Below are positions 60,872-64,000 of a stretch of DNA of 64,000 nucleotides, piece after piece. A program made the position numbers and the translations under genes. The stretch lies in NCBI GenBank assembly GCA_015143295.1, contig CM026557.1, forward strand, positions 42,665,965 to 42,729,964. The letters run 5' to 3'. The notes under the pieces were generated by a model, which saw only the letters and a list, made by a program, of their open reading frames with translations, did no database searches and was not told the DNA's origin. Source of the DNA: Tetracentron sinense (lineage: Eukaryota; Streptophyta; Magnoliopsida; Trochodendrales; Trochodendraceae). Numbering within the stretch: the first letter of the stretch is position 1; each line of letters opens with the position of its first letter.

Positions 60872-62837
60872 CTAATAGATCTCATAAAATATAATTTATT
60901 TTAATCAGAACTATTTATCTGAAAATTATTTTATTTTATTTTTTCACTAATAATAATCATATAAGATCAAATAAAATATGAGTGATTAGTTTATAGATGA
61001 TTTACCATATCCATCTACTAATCTTAGTTTTTGGAGAAAATCAGAAAATATATTTTAGTTTTTTGTAAGTTCAACGTTTTGACATATTTATCAAGAAACA
61101 AACTTTAGCTTATTTTACCTTTAAGCTAATCATATAAGATCCAATGAAACATATGTCATTAGTCTATTGAAGATCTTCATCTCTCTCTCTCTCGTAAGAA
61201 GGTGGAACTGGGTGCTACTCAAATGAGGCAGCGTGCCTCAATTTAGTGGGATCATGTCCAATCCATACGATAGAGAACTTTTTCAAGCGGGGTGAAAACT
61301 TCAATTTGAGGGGGAGAAATAACATAATGTTCATTCAAAAAATAAATTCTATTGTGGGTGATGGAAATGTGGAACGATATCAACGACTTCTATAAGGTCT
61401 CCAGCCACAACAATAAATAATAGGTGTCAAAATAATAAGAGGAATATACCAATCAAAAAAATTGTAGAATACAACACTGCTGGAGCAGATTTGAATAAGA
61501 GATCGATACCAGAATAAATACATATGAATAAAGGGAATTTTATAAGCTCAATATCCGTGACAAAAAAAAAATGGTAAAATAGTAAGCACTTCGTAACATT
61601 GCTAGAATTAGTGTAAATTTAAAGCTCCTTCCCAATCCTTATATGTACGTGATATAAAGAAGCGTATTGCATAGACATGCATGAAGAGTAAGAGGACAGG
61701 CAAACTAAATTCATAGTCAAAGTATAACAATGTATGTAGTGGAAACCTTCCAAAAAATGTATGTAGTGGAAAATCCACATCTGTGTGCACATGAGATAAA
61801 TGCATTAAGTAAAGCTTCATTTTGATGACAATAGCAATAGAATGCCATGACAATGAAGTGCATACTTGCCTTGTTATAACCATTGCATATTACATTAGAA
61901 GACATGGGTTGCTCACATATAATCATTTCTATAATCCTTCTGACGATCTGAAAACATAATTAGAAAAATAGAGGTAAGATGTAAGAAATCACTTCACCTA
62001 TTGATATTCTCTTTAAATCTGTCTTTCTCCAGATAGCAAGTACGAGGCAGCATCCCATCATGGGTGATGGTGATTTGCCCCCTTGTGCATTATCAATCCG
62101 GACCATCCAATCGATACAGAACCTTTTATGCATCATAATCCCAATAAAGCCATTTATCAATCGATCCAAACCATCCAATCCACAAACTTCTATCATAAAC
62201 TCTCACATGGTTTTGCTGATCAATGAATCCAATTACTCGGATGGTTTAGAATTACGAATTTGGGATATGATTCATCAAAGATCAGCTCCATCAATTGAAC
62301 AGATATGGAGCATTAGAATTTAGATACATCCACCGAAACAAGGCCATCCATGATCTATACATCAATCAAGAAATTCATGACTAGGCAGTCCCTTTTGGTT
62401 GGAAAGCATCCTAAACTTGTTCATGATTGATGGCATTGTGGTGATTCGGCTACAAAGTGCAATAATTTCTATACTTTGCCCTAGAAAATGGAAACGATGA
62501 CAAAAAAAACAGGATTGAGAAATCTGACCTGTTGCTGTGACCATCGACGATCGGGGTAGAATTCCAAGAGCTCCGGTGCATTATCGGACACAACGACGAA
62601 GCATCGAATGAGGAGCTTGCGATAATCGGGAGGATCGTCTGGCCTGAGAAGAAAGGCCATGGCATCGGCGCCGCTGCAACCAATACAGCGCCGGCCCTTG
62701 CACCGGCATTCCGGCGCTGAAGACGGTGGCGGAGGCAGCAATGATACGATTGTGTCCGCTAATGTGCGCGTGCGGTTGCGGTACAACCTCCATAGAACCT
62801 CGGGGACTCTTTGTCTCTGTTTCTTCCTCATAGTCAT
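12915..62837 (-). CDS. TERT: telomerase reverse transcriptase, N-terminal half (eight exons)
   Basis: TERT is the catalytic protein of telomerase; it copies the telomerase RNA template onto chromosome ends in the nucleus. The spliced coding sequence is 62837-62529, 61947-61870, 50505-50440, 50331-50166, 21054-20549, 18542-18419, 18101-17957 and 13053-12915. These total 1533 nt, 511 codons, and every junction keeps frame. Residues 1 to about 200 are the TEN domain with plant-TERT landmarks [11 protein letters not shown] and [15 protein letters not shown], then [13 protein letters not shown] and FTSIFLP. Exon 5 is a basic linker ([15 protein letters not shown]). Exons 6-8 enter the RNA-binding domain ([19 protein letters not shown]). 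Plant TERT is usually over 1100 residues, so the T motif, reverse-transcriptase motifs and C-terminal extension lie off the left edge if the gene is complete. No stop or frameshift is seen in the exons. Introns are enlarged by transposons. Confidence 0.93.
13054..14050. other. TERT intron 7, left part, no gene seen
   Basis: Several minus-strand open frames (13128-13313, 13433-13729, 13750-14031) show no recognisable TERT or transposon sequence and lack consistent splice phases. I treat the stretch as intronic. Confidence 0.5.
14423..15126. mobile_element. GC-rich-ended element interrupting the hAT transposase
   Basis: Left end is AGGGGCGAGGGGGGGCC and right end, inverted, is AGGGGCGGAGCCATG. 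These resemble the ends of 51124-51759 and 22754-22951. Transposase-like sequence lies on both sides, which supports an insertion. No target duplication was found. Two foldback repeats lie inside. Confidence 0.6.
14545..14935. repeat. foldback MITE-like repeats, copies C and B
   Basis: Two adjacent copies of the family seen at 2850-3105. The first spans about 14545-14700 and the second about 14710-14935. The second has arms 'tttaactgtggttaggctta' and 'gaatcttaaccacagttaat', nearly perfect inverted repeats. Both are nested in the GC-rich-ended element. Confidence 0.7.
15745..16480. repeat. inverted duplication of hAT transposase segment
   Basis: The plus-strand stretch at about 16295-16480 (gaggagatagacccttacat, then aagttgaaggatatatgg and cagctcataccgc) is the reverse complement, with substitutions, of 15757-15930. 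The arms are about 180 bp and are separated by roughly 365 bp. Confidence 0.8.
16490..17315. other. TERT intron 7, AT-rich, no gene seen
   Basis: Contains a poly-A run near 16604 flanked by duplicated 'tttggtgtag' words. Otherwise there is nothing recognisable. Confidence 0.4.
17316..17615. repeat. 100-bp tandem repeat, three copies
   Basis: Units starting 'tgtgaacactggtttccaa' begin at 17316, 17416 and 17516 and end with 'tttgacctgcctcag'. They are about 97% alike by eye. The repeat creates overlapping open frames at 17305-17496 and 17402-17596 that are artefacts. It lies 340 bp downstream of the TERT exon 7 donor. Confidence 0.9.
17957..18101 (-). CDS. TERT: TERT exon 7 (RNA-binding domain)
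   Basis: The acceptor tcaccag ends at 18102 and the donor CCT|GTAAGT follows 17957. The first two bases complete a histidine codon begun in exon 6. It encodes [11 protein letters not shown], then [10 protein letters not shown], then [18 protein letters not shown]. The IFGxxxV and PCxHxxGSCLxGSxCL strings are characteristic of plant TERT. The exon ends two bases into the leucine codon completed by exon 8. Confidence 0.93.
18419..18542 (-). CDS. TERT: TERT exon 6 (linker to RNA-binding domain)
   Basis: The acceptor atctgcag precedes 18542 and the donor AAATC|GTATCC follows 18419. It starts in phase 0 after exon 5 and encodes 41 codons plus one base. The sequence runs [14 protein letters not shown], then [13 protein letters not shown], then SVFPRN. 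The CxCCLxxQ and INRxxMFY strings match plant TERT. Joining to exon 7 gives FPRNHILNTLKP without a break. Intron 6 is only 317 bp. Confidence 0.92.
18555..20548. other. TERT intron 5 with a 73-bp duplication
   Basis: The stretch contains a 73-bp direct duplication: 'cgcatgatacaatag' at 19531 and 19604, each followed by 'gataatacgtctgaggatga'. A partial third unit ends near 19757. A poly-T tract with 'attttggtcggtaaag' near 19391-19430 resembles the 3' tail of a plant LINE on the minus strand. A (TG)n tract lies at 20341-20362. No exon is seen. Confidence 0.55.
20549..21054 (-). CDS. TERT: TERT exon 5 (basic linker)
   Basis: The acceptor tttgtcag precedes 21054; two bases complete a glycine codon begun in exon 4. 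The donor CTG|GTAAGC follows 20549. It encodes 168 further codons in phase 0. The sequence opens with [12 protein letters not shown] and later has [28 protein letters not shown] and [14 protein letters not shown]. This is the poorly conserved linker between the TEN and RNA-binding domains, here with two basic clusters that could act as nuclear localisation signals. The open frame extends upstream into the intron (to about 21082), but the splice phase fixes the start at 21054. Confidence 0.9.
21341..21735. mobile_element. hAT-like MITE, 395 bp, near TERT exon 5
   Basis: Ends are CATAGTTATCAAG and, inverted, CATAGTTGTTGGG. Flanking repeats are CTTTATAC (21333-21340) and GTTTATAC (21736-21743), one mismatch. 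The interior is rich in 'gaagcgag' words. The ends resemble those of the element at 4147-10858. It lies about 290 bp before the exon 5 acceptor. Confidence 0.7.
21744..22138. other. TERT intron 4, no gene seen
   Basis: Unremarkable AT-rich sequence between the MITE and the LINE tail. Confidence 0.4.
22139..22368 (-). mobile_element. 3' tail of an L1-like LINE (separated by hAT insertion)
   Basis: Read on the minus strand this is LINE-like 3' untranslated sequence ending near an A-rich tract (cctataaaagaaaag). It is continuous with the LINE reverse-transcriptase remnant at 29065-31035 once the hAT element and one CCCTAAA copy are removed. Confidence 0.6.
22754..22951. mobile_element. small GC-rich-ended element
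   Basis: Ends are AGGGGCAGAGCCGGGG and, inverted, AGGGGCGGAGCCAGGATT, a terminal inverted repeat of about 15 bp. A further similar end (AGGGGCGGAACCACATGG) lies at 22662, so two copies may be nested. No target duplication was found. The C/G runs create a spurious open frame. Confidence 0.6.
23155..23525 (-). mobile_element. possible LINE 3' tail fragment
   Basis: The stretch begins 'ttttttattgataatcaag' and contains 'gaaattacagcaatatac', similar to the LINE tail near 22280 (gaaaattacagcaagaag). There is no coding sequence. The assignment is weak. Confidence 0.35.
23527..23705. repeat. GGGCC-rich hAT-like left end
   Basis: It starts with AGGGGTGAATGGGCCGGGC and has many 'gggcc' and 'ggccc' words (cggcccta, aagcccgagcc). 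The AGGGGTG start resembles the GCTCG-rich family terminus. The opposite end is not found. Confidence 0.45.
24125..25136. mobile_element. GCTCG-rich hAT-like element, complete, 1012 bp
   Basis: Ends are TAGGGGTG and CACCCCTA, a perfect inverted repeat of 8 bp. Exact 8-bp target duplications GAGGAATC lie at 24117-24124 and 25137-25144. Both subterminal regions carry many GAGCTCG, GGCTCGTTAAA and GAGCTTGAACA motifs in opposite orientations. The interior has no transposase. This copy defines the family also seen at 2577, 31930 and 63801. Confidence 0.9.
25300..25720. repeat. partial LTR related to the solo LTR at 26065-27877
   Basis: It shares ordered blocks with the last third of the solo LTR: 'gaaatcctcaattgagtaag', then 'aaatccctaaactggtggaa', then 'attgtggaatctagatagtt', ending CTACATCA where the other ends CTGCATCA. 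hAT transposase sequence resumes right after it. The 5' part of the LTR is not seen. Confidence 0.65.
25721..26059 (+). pseudogene. hAT transposase fragment (central)
   Basis: The frame reads [19 protein letters not shown], the C-x2-H (CAAH) motif region of DUF659-type plant hAT transposases, followed by [14 protein letters not shown] and LMRLHALEN. It continues with decayed sequence ending near a TEWRA-like string at about 25995. Stops are present, including one shortly after 25900. Upstream N-terminal BED sequence is not recognised. It continues at 27883 after the solo LTR. Confidence 0.8.
26065..27877 (+). mobile_element. solo LTR with plastid DNA insertion
   Basis: It starts TGATGCAG and ends CTGCATCA, an 8-bp terminal inverted repeat. 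Exact 5-bp duplications AATAT lie at 26060-26064 and 27878-27882. hAT transposase sequence flanks both sides. It has no internal coding region, so it is a solo LTR of about 1.35 kb plus about 460 bp of plastid rps12. It includes a promoter-like TTTATAAATA at about 26361. The family is unknown. Confidence 0.8.
27290..27752 (+). pseudogene. rps12: plastid rps12 fragment transferred to the nucleus (NUPT)
   Basis: Chloroplast rps12 encodes ribosomal protein S12 and is trans-spliced. This insert holds the 3' half of the trans-spliced group II intron, including a domain V hairpin at 27374-27408 (GAGCCGT...ACGGTTCT). Exon 2 follows at about 27447-27676, reading [19 protein letters not shown], then GFEITAY, then VVLVRG. 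The start of intron 2 (ttgtatcatttgatga, then gtatggctaacc) completes it. Base deletions after VRGR shift the frame, and substitutions occur, so it is a decayed nuclear copy. The two edges match the boundary of homology between the two LTR copies. Confidence 0.92.
27883..28702 (+). pseudogene. hAT transposase C-terminal part
   Basis: It resumes with [14 protein letters not shown] near 27892, then [26 protein letters not shown] (about 28015) and [13 protein letters not shown]. After an intron-like gap it gives [20 protein letters not shown] and NWSAFEEQI (28357-28455), the hATC dimerisation region. The end is acidic ([15 protein letters not shown] at about 28557). In-frame stops at 28048, 28455 and 28510, plus shifts, make it non-functional. 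The domain order and the 8-bp-type flanks support a hAT element. Confidence 0.85.
28703..29064 (+). other. 3' untranslated part and right end of the hAT element
   Basis: AT-rich sequence with a poly-T tract near 28768. The last 90 bp (gaatttttcagaacctaac, then ctcgaaccccaacttcg) match the termini of this family on the opposite strand. Confidence 0.6.
29072..31035 (-). pseudogene. L1-like LINE reverse transcriptase remnant
   Basis: Minus-strand frames read, from right to left, a reverse transcriptase of the plant L1 type. Near 30830-30780 it gives [17 protein letters not shown], near 30710 [11 protein letters not shown], and near 30500 a decayed ADDTL box. At 30225-29950 it gives [24 protein letters not shown] and [10 protein letters not shown], ending in [10 protein letters not shown]. 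These are classic L1 ORF2 motifs. Stops and shifts are frequent. The 3' end is displaced to 22139-22368 by the hAT element. Confidence 0.82.
31072..31866 (+). pseudogene. RTE-like LINE 3' fragment
   Basis: The plus strand gives [42 protein letters not shown] and [13 protein letters not shown], the reverse-transcriptase end typical of RTE-clade plant LINEs. It continues with [10 protein letters not shown] and a conserved DLTKLMTFN region, then DHTNWDKAL and a (GAT)n tail. RTE elements commonly end in simple repeats. An internal repeat ('atgctttatggag', at 31399 and 31449) and several stops are visible. Confidence 0.8.
31930..33132. mobile_element. GCTCG-rich hAT-like element, 1203 bp
   Basis: Starts TAGGGTTGCA and ends GCCCCA, with CCTCCAGA (31922-31929) and CCTCCAAA (33133-33140) as flanking repeats, one mismatch. 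Subterminal GAGCTCG and GAGCTTG motifs are in opposite orientation at the two ends. The middle (32170-32950) is GC-richer, with open frames at 32251-32493 and 32426-32608 of unknown origin. They could be captured host sequence. Confidence 0.7.
33205..33312 (-). pseudogene. short RTE-like LINE tail
   Basis: Read on the minus strand it gives [15 protein letters not shown], matching the end of the RTE fragment at 31751-31830 on the plus strand. Confidence 0.6.
33328..33371. repeat. (AT)n microsatellite
   Basis: About 20 uninterrupted AT units. Confidence 0.95.
33981..34976. mobile_element. GATACG-rich inverted-repeat element, 996 bp
   Basis: Ends are ATGGTTCAAAATATCGG and, inverted, ATGGTTTAAAATTTCGAG. 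Both subterminal regions carry 'cgtatcg' and 'gatacg' words. Flanks 'ttgcttgag' and 'gcgctcgag' match at six of nine positions, compatible with a decayed 9-bp duplication. It has no coding region. Confidence 0.7.
36108..36759 (-). repeat. 3' LTR of the chromodomain element
   Basis: 652 bp, terminal TGATG...CATCA. It has an extra 21-bp duplication (ggagtcacacc-type) compared with the other LTR, and is rich in 'tttctagaa' motifs. Confidence 0.9.
36690..41486 (-). pseudogene. chromodomain gypsy gag-pol, two nonsense codons
   Basis: One continuous reading frame runs from a start at 41486 (MSTRSGQPY) to a stop at 36690, broken only by TAA at 40934-40932 and TGA at 38462-38460, with no frameshift. 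Domains in order are Gag with a CCHC zinc knuckle ([14 protein letters not shown], about 40376) and protease ([12 protein letters not shown], about 40100). Reverse transcriptase follows with YFDDILIYS (about 39050), then RNase H ([16 protein letters not shown], about 38600). Integrase has an H2C2 zinc site near 38040-37930 and catalytic-core strings MDFVLGLP and [12 protein letters not shown]-terminal chromodomain ([18 protein letters not shown], about 36900) ends the protein. The chromodomain can direct insertion to heterochromatin. The last 70 bases overlap the 3' LTR. Only two point nonsense changes separate it from an open frame. Confidence 0.93.
41536..42169 (-). repeat. 5' LTR of the chromodomain element
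   Basis: 634 bp, TGATG...CATCA, nearly identical to 36108-36759. The primer-binding site lies just inside it at the left. Confidence 0.92.
42175..43403. other. right part of the large solo LTR
   Basis: It carries four 'ctcgctcgagcga'-type motifs and ends in 'ggtggcgactcc' then AGCGCTCACA. No coding region is recognised. Confidence 0.6.
44429..48640 (+). pseudogene. copia gag-pol, frameshifted
   Basis: Gag starts near 44429 ([11 protein letters not shown]) and contains [13 protein letters not shown] and the UBN2-type [13 protein letters not shown]. It shifts frame near 44770, then continues to a decayed zinc knuckle near 45260. Protease is poorly preserved. GAG-pre-integrase and integrase are at 45900-46600 ([33 protein letters not shown]). 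Reverse transcriptase is at 47211-47880 ([20 protein letters not shown], then [14 protein letters not shown] and [12 protein letters not shown]). RNase H is at 48253-48600 ([32 protein letters not shown]). Shifts near 47680, 47980 and 48225 and stops such as 47806 make it non-functional. Confidence 0.88.
48669..49076 (+). repeat. 3' LTR of the copia element with internal duplication
   Basis: It starts TGCTGAATAAGG. The block 'cttatatactaatagtagac' occurs twice, about 133 bp apart. The 5' LTR has it once. Each block sits in a hairpin: 'tctactattagta' followed by 'tactaatagtaga'. Confidence 0.85.
49082..50165. other. TERT intron 4, right part, no gene seen
   Basis: AT-rich sequence between the copia element and TERT exon 4. 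An open frame at 49395-49706 has no recognisable domain. Confidence 0.45.
50166..50331 (-). CDS. TERT: TERT exon 4 (TEN domain)
   Basis: The acceptor atgtgcag precedes 50331 and the donor TTTG|GTAATC follows 50166. It encodes 55 codons plus one base: [20 protein letters not shown], then [12 protein letters not shown], ending SAVQF. The VMVYLL, TSIFLPL and GxxHxQVxGPP strings are conserved in plant TERT. The open frame continues into the intron, but only this donor gives the phase required by exon 5. Confidence 0.93.
50440..50505 (-). CDS. TERT: TERT exon 3 (TEN domain, 66 bp)
   Basis: The acceptor ctaacag precedes 50505 and the donor AGAGG|GTAAGT follows 50440. It encodes 22 codons in phase 0: [10 protein letters not shown], then [12 protein letters not shown]. 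The SSPxxxLLTSSxWxxLLxR string is diagnostic for plant TERT. It is too short to stand out as an open frame. The intron to exon 4 is only 108 bp. Confidence 0.93.
50506..50876. other. TERT intron 2, left end, no feature seen
   Basis: Intronic sequence directly upstream of exon 3. Nothing beyond the acceptor site is recognised. Confidence 0.5.
50877..51105. repeat. 80-bp tandem repeat, three copies
   Basis: Units begin 'ttctagccaaaattatcag' at 50877, 50957 and 51037 and include 'gtgatctctcatttgactat'. The copies differ at only a few positions, and the third is cut at about 70 bp. The array lies about 370 bp upstream of the exon 3 acceptor. Confidence 0.92.
51124..51759. mobile_element. GC-rich-ended element with 9-bp target duplication, 636 bp
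   Basis: Exact 9-bp repeats GAGCAGGAG flank it (51115-51123, 51760-51768). Ends are CAAGAGTGGAGCCAAG and, inverted, AGGGGCGGAGCCAGGG. The interior consists of four or five imperfect ~90-bp units with 'cagctgcccc' and 'ctatgcc-tgttaaat'. A 9-bp duplication is typical of Mutator-like elements, but the short terminal repeat makes the class uncertain. Confidence 0.85.
51769..53716. other. TERT intron 2, unassigned, several short open frames
   Basis: A plus-strand run of open sequence (52497-52849, then pieces to 53698) looks like decayed coding sequence and could be a LINE ORF1, but I recognise no domain. Around 51950-52110 the minus strand resembles a LINE 3' end. Both ideas are weak. Confidence 0.3.
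53725..54597. mobile_element. hAT-like non-autonomous element, 873 bp
   Basis: Exact 8-bp duplications ATTAAGAG flank it (53717-53724, 54598-54605). Ends are CAGTGTTTTAAAAAGCG and, inverted, CAATGTCTTAAAACGTG. Subterminal regions are rich in 'gaggctc' and 'gcctca' words. An (ATAC)n/(AT)n microsatellite sits at 54374-54414. Confidence 0.88.
54606..55240. other. TERT intron 2, no gene seen
   Basis: Contains a ~50-bp direct duplication: 'attgtccataaccttgcgga' at 54901 and 'attgtccataaccttaagga' at 54958, each followed by 'tagcatgggtgattcc'-like sequence. Confidence 0.5.
55245..56290 (-). pseudogene. L1-like LINE reverse transcriptase fragment
   Basis: Minus-strand frames read [13 protein letters not shown] near 56030, then ICTIVGDI and a decayed DDTL region ([14 protein letters not shown] near 55780). 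Farther on come [33 protein letters not shown] and [10 protein letters not shown] (55620-55402), followed by [11 protein letters not shown]. These fit the C-terminal half of plant L1 ORF2. A T-rich tract near 55245 could be the copied poly-A end. It is heavily shifted and 5' truncated. Confidence 0.75.
56291..56680. other. TERT intron 2, no gene seen
   Basis: AT-rich sequence with a poly-T run near 56443. Confidence 0.4.
57490..60330 (+). pseudogene. copia gag, protease, integrase and RNase H end; RT deleted
   Basis: Gag-like sequence spans 57497-58180 ([36 protein letters not shown], then [10 protein letters not shown]). Protease near 58440 reads [12 protein letters not shown], with the catalytic DSG changed to DIG. 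Pre-integrase and integrase follow at 58600-59790 ([25 protein letters not shown]). A 226-bp tandem duplication lies at 58835-59286. The frame then jumps from near 60000 to the very end of RNase H ([25 protein letters not shown]), so reverse transcriptase is deleted. Numerous stops are present. Confidence 0.85.
58835..59286 (+). repeat. 226-bp tandem duplication within copia integrase
   Basis: 'ggatctaagacttcatattc' occurs at 58835 and 59061. The two units are nearly identical through 'gttattatgttncntttatt'. The junction shares ATTGGATCT at both sides. Confidence 0.92.
60515..61869. other. TERT intron 2, right part, with (AT)n
   Basis: A long (AT)n tract lies at 60823-60868. The rest is AT-rich with no recognisable gene. 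The sequence next to 61869 holds the GC donor of intron 2. Confidence 0.5.
61870..61947 (-). CDS. TERT: TERT exon 2 (TEN domain)
   Basis: The acceptor gttttcag precedes 61947. It encodes 26 codons in phase 0: [13 protein letters not shown], then NVICNGYNK. The IVxRIIE and NVxCxGY strings are typical of plant TERT right after the exon 1 WSQ. The exon must end AACAAG at 61870 to join exon 3 in frame, and the intron then begins GCAAGT, a GC donor. The alternative GT four bases farther would shift the frame of exon 3. Confidence 0.9.
61948..62528. other. TERT intron 1 (581 bp)
   Basis: Bounded by CAG|GTCAGA and gttttcag|ATC. It contains repeated 'accatccaatc' words (62101, 62167) but no recognised element. 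Confidence 0.8.
62529..62837 (-). CDS. TERT: TERT exon 1 (start codon, TEN domain)
   Basis: The start at 62837 gives [19 protein letters not shown]; a second in-frame ATG at 62831 could also serve. The exon encodes 103 codons and includes a proline run, then [11 protein letters not shown] and [19 protein letters not shown]. It ends [10 protein letters not shown] at the donor CAACAG|GTCAGA. The [13 protein letters not shown] opening, the C-rich motif and the RxDDPxxYRKLL motif fit the start of plant TERT. Overlapping frames at 62581-62907 are shadows. Confidence 0.95.
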
Positions 62838-63800
62838 TGCCTGAGAGAAAGGAGAAGAGTGGGTTGCAGGATTCTTTTGCTGCTACGTCTTTCAACTGTC
62901 TAATCAAAACGCGATTCCTGAATTATGGATTTACTGAAATACCCCGAGCTTTTGTGTTGTGATCCAACTCGTGCCTTTCCATCCGTGACCTCGCTTTGTT
63001 GAAAACGCATATTCCGGATAGTGACACTGTGGTCAGTACACCAACTTTTCTTTGGGAAATTTATCTCCGCCTACTTTTCTTTCGAAACGTTTTCAAGGCG
63101 AGACGCTACCTATAACGGTCATAATTTGTTTTAGCAAATGGTCTGGGAAGACTCTGTACGGATATAAACACTTTTTCAAGAGATTTTGAACTTCAAAAAC
63201 TTTGGCCATTGGGAAGAACATGGACCATTTGGTTCCCAAAAAAGGATAAGTGATTTGTCGGCCCGCATTCGGCTACATAGTCGGAGAATAAATTACAGTC
63301 AATCGAACTCGGGTAGCGTTCAATCACACCCATAGGTCAATATGTGTCTATTTGAGATCAAAGATAATTGCGATCTAAGACAATTGGGAAGATAGAAAGA
63401 TGTTAATTCCACACATTTTCATACAATTGTCCTCGAACTTTCGTTTAGTAACAACGTGTGTTTTTTCCATTGAAACAGGTTGAAATCATAAAAGTAAAAC
63501 TTCATATTATTTTTTTATTTAATTTGTTAAAGGATATCAAAGGCATGTTCCACCCACATTGAGGGTTTGAAGGACACTTCTCTCAACTATCGTGGTATCT
63601 TTCAACATAGATGTGAGAAGTAGAGTGAAACTTGACGTTGGTTGCAGTCGACTGCAACCAATGGACGGCTACAGAAACATCATAAAAAGTCAGATTTGTA
63701 ACCTTTGTGAGCGTAGCGACTGTGCAGAGTATGATTGGCATTCTTCATTGTGTATAACAAAACCTTACAACTTTTCTGTGTCAGTTCCTCATTGGAAAGT
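62838..63800. promoter_or_regulatory. TERT upstream region
   Basis: This is sequence 5' of the TERT start codon (the gene runs leftward), so it should hold the promoter and 5' leader. I see no convincing TATA box, telo-box or other named element. No other gene is recognised; an open frame at 63592-63903 has no known domain and runs into a repeat. Confidence 0.45.
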
Positions 63801-64000
63801 TAGGGGTGTATTCGAGCCTGACTCTGACTCAGCCGGACTTGCCCCTAATCGGCTCGGTTTGAAATTTTTTCATTTATGCTCGGGCCCACTCGGCTTAGTT
63901 TGAATTTTTTTCATTTATGCTCGAGCTCGGCTCAGCTCGAATCTGCGCATTTAGGCTCAAGTTCAGCTTGAACTCATATTGATTCGAGCTGAGCTCAGCT
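63801..64000. mobile_element. GCTCG-rich hAT-like element, left end, cut by window
   Basis: It begins TAGGGGTGTATTCGAGCC and runs into GGCTCGG, GAGCTCGG and GAGCTGAG motifs, the same as the subterminal region of 24125-25136. The right end is outside the window. Confidence 0.65.

Noticed and set aside
60571-60885. Minus-strand 104-codon frame starting in an (AT)n tract
   Set aside because: Low-complexity isoleucine/tyrosine repeat followed by AT-rich sequence with no domain.
1-64000. CRISPR arrays, bacterial operons, rRNA or tRNA genes
   Set aside because: None seen. The sequence is eukaryotic, and tandem repeats lack the regular repeat-spacer pattern of CRISPR. tRNA-like matches are only primer-binding sites.

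Overview
This is plant nuclear DNA, almost certainly from a flowering plant. It carries fragments of several typical plant transposon groups (Ty1/copia, Ty3/gypsy Tekay-like and chromodomain elements, L1-like and RTE-like LINEs, DUF659-type hAT transposases) and a piece of plastid rps12 moved into the nucleus. I cannot name the species.

The only cellular gene I can support is telomerase reverse transcriptase (TERT), on the minus strand across nearly the whole window. Eight coding exons at 62837-62529, 61947-61870, 50505-50440, 50331-50166, 21054-20549, 18542-18419, 18101-17957 and 13053-12915 join in frame into 1533 nt (511 codons). They encode the N-terminal TEN domain, a basic linker and the start of the RNA-binding domain. 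The reverse-transcriptase half is absent and must lie beyond the left edge if the gene is complete. Introns are 581, 11364, 108, 29111, 2006, 317 and 4903 bp, and the last is at least 12.9 kb. One intron appears to use a GC donor.

Nearly everything else is transposon sequence inside these introns, often nested. Intron 8 (1-12914) holds a copia fragment, a hAT-like element split by a Tekay-type gypsy element whose LTR is itself split by a hAT element, and another hAT-like element. Intron 7 holds a decayed hAT transposase with an inverted duplication, a GC-rich-ended element and a 100-bp tandem repeat. Intron 4 holds a LINE split by a 6.7-kb hAT element, which contains a GCTCG-rich hAT element and a solo LTR invaded by plastid rps12. 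It also holds an RTE fragment, nested hAT-like elements, a 2.5-kb solo LTR invaded by a nearly intact chromodomain gypsy element, and a copia element. Intron 2 holds an 80-bp tandem repeat, a GC-rich-ended element with 9-bp target duplications, a hAT-like element, a LINE fragment and a second copia element.

Most element boundaries come from matching terminal sequences plus direct target-site duplications read by eye. All similarity statements are by recognition, without database search.
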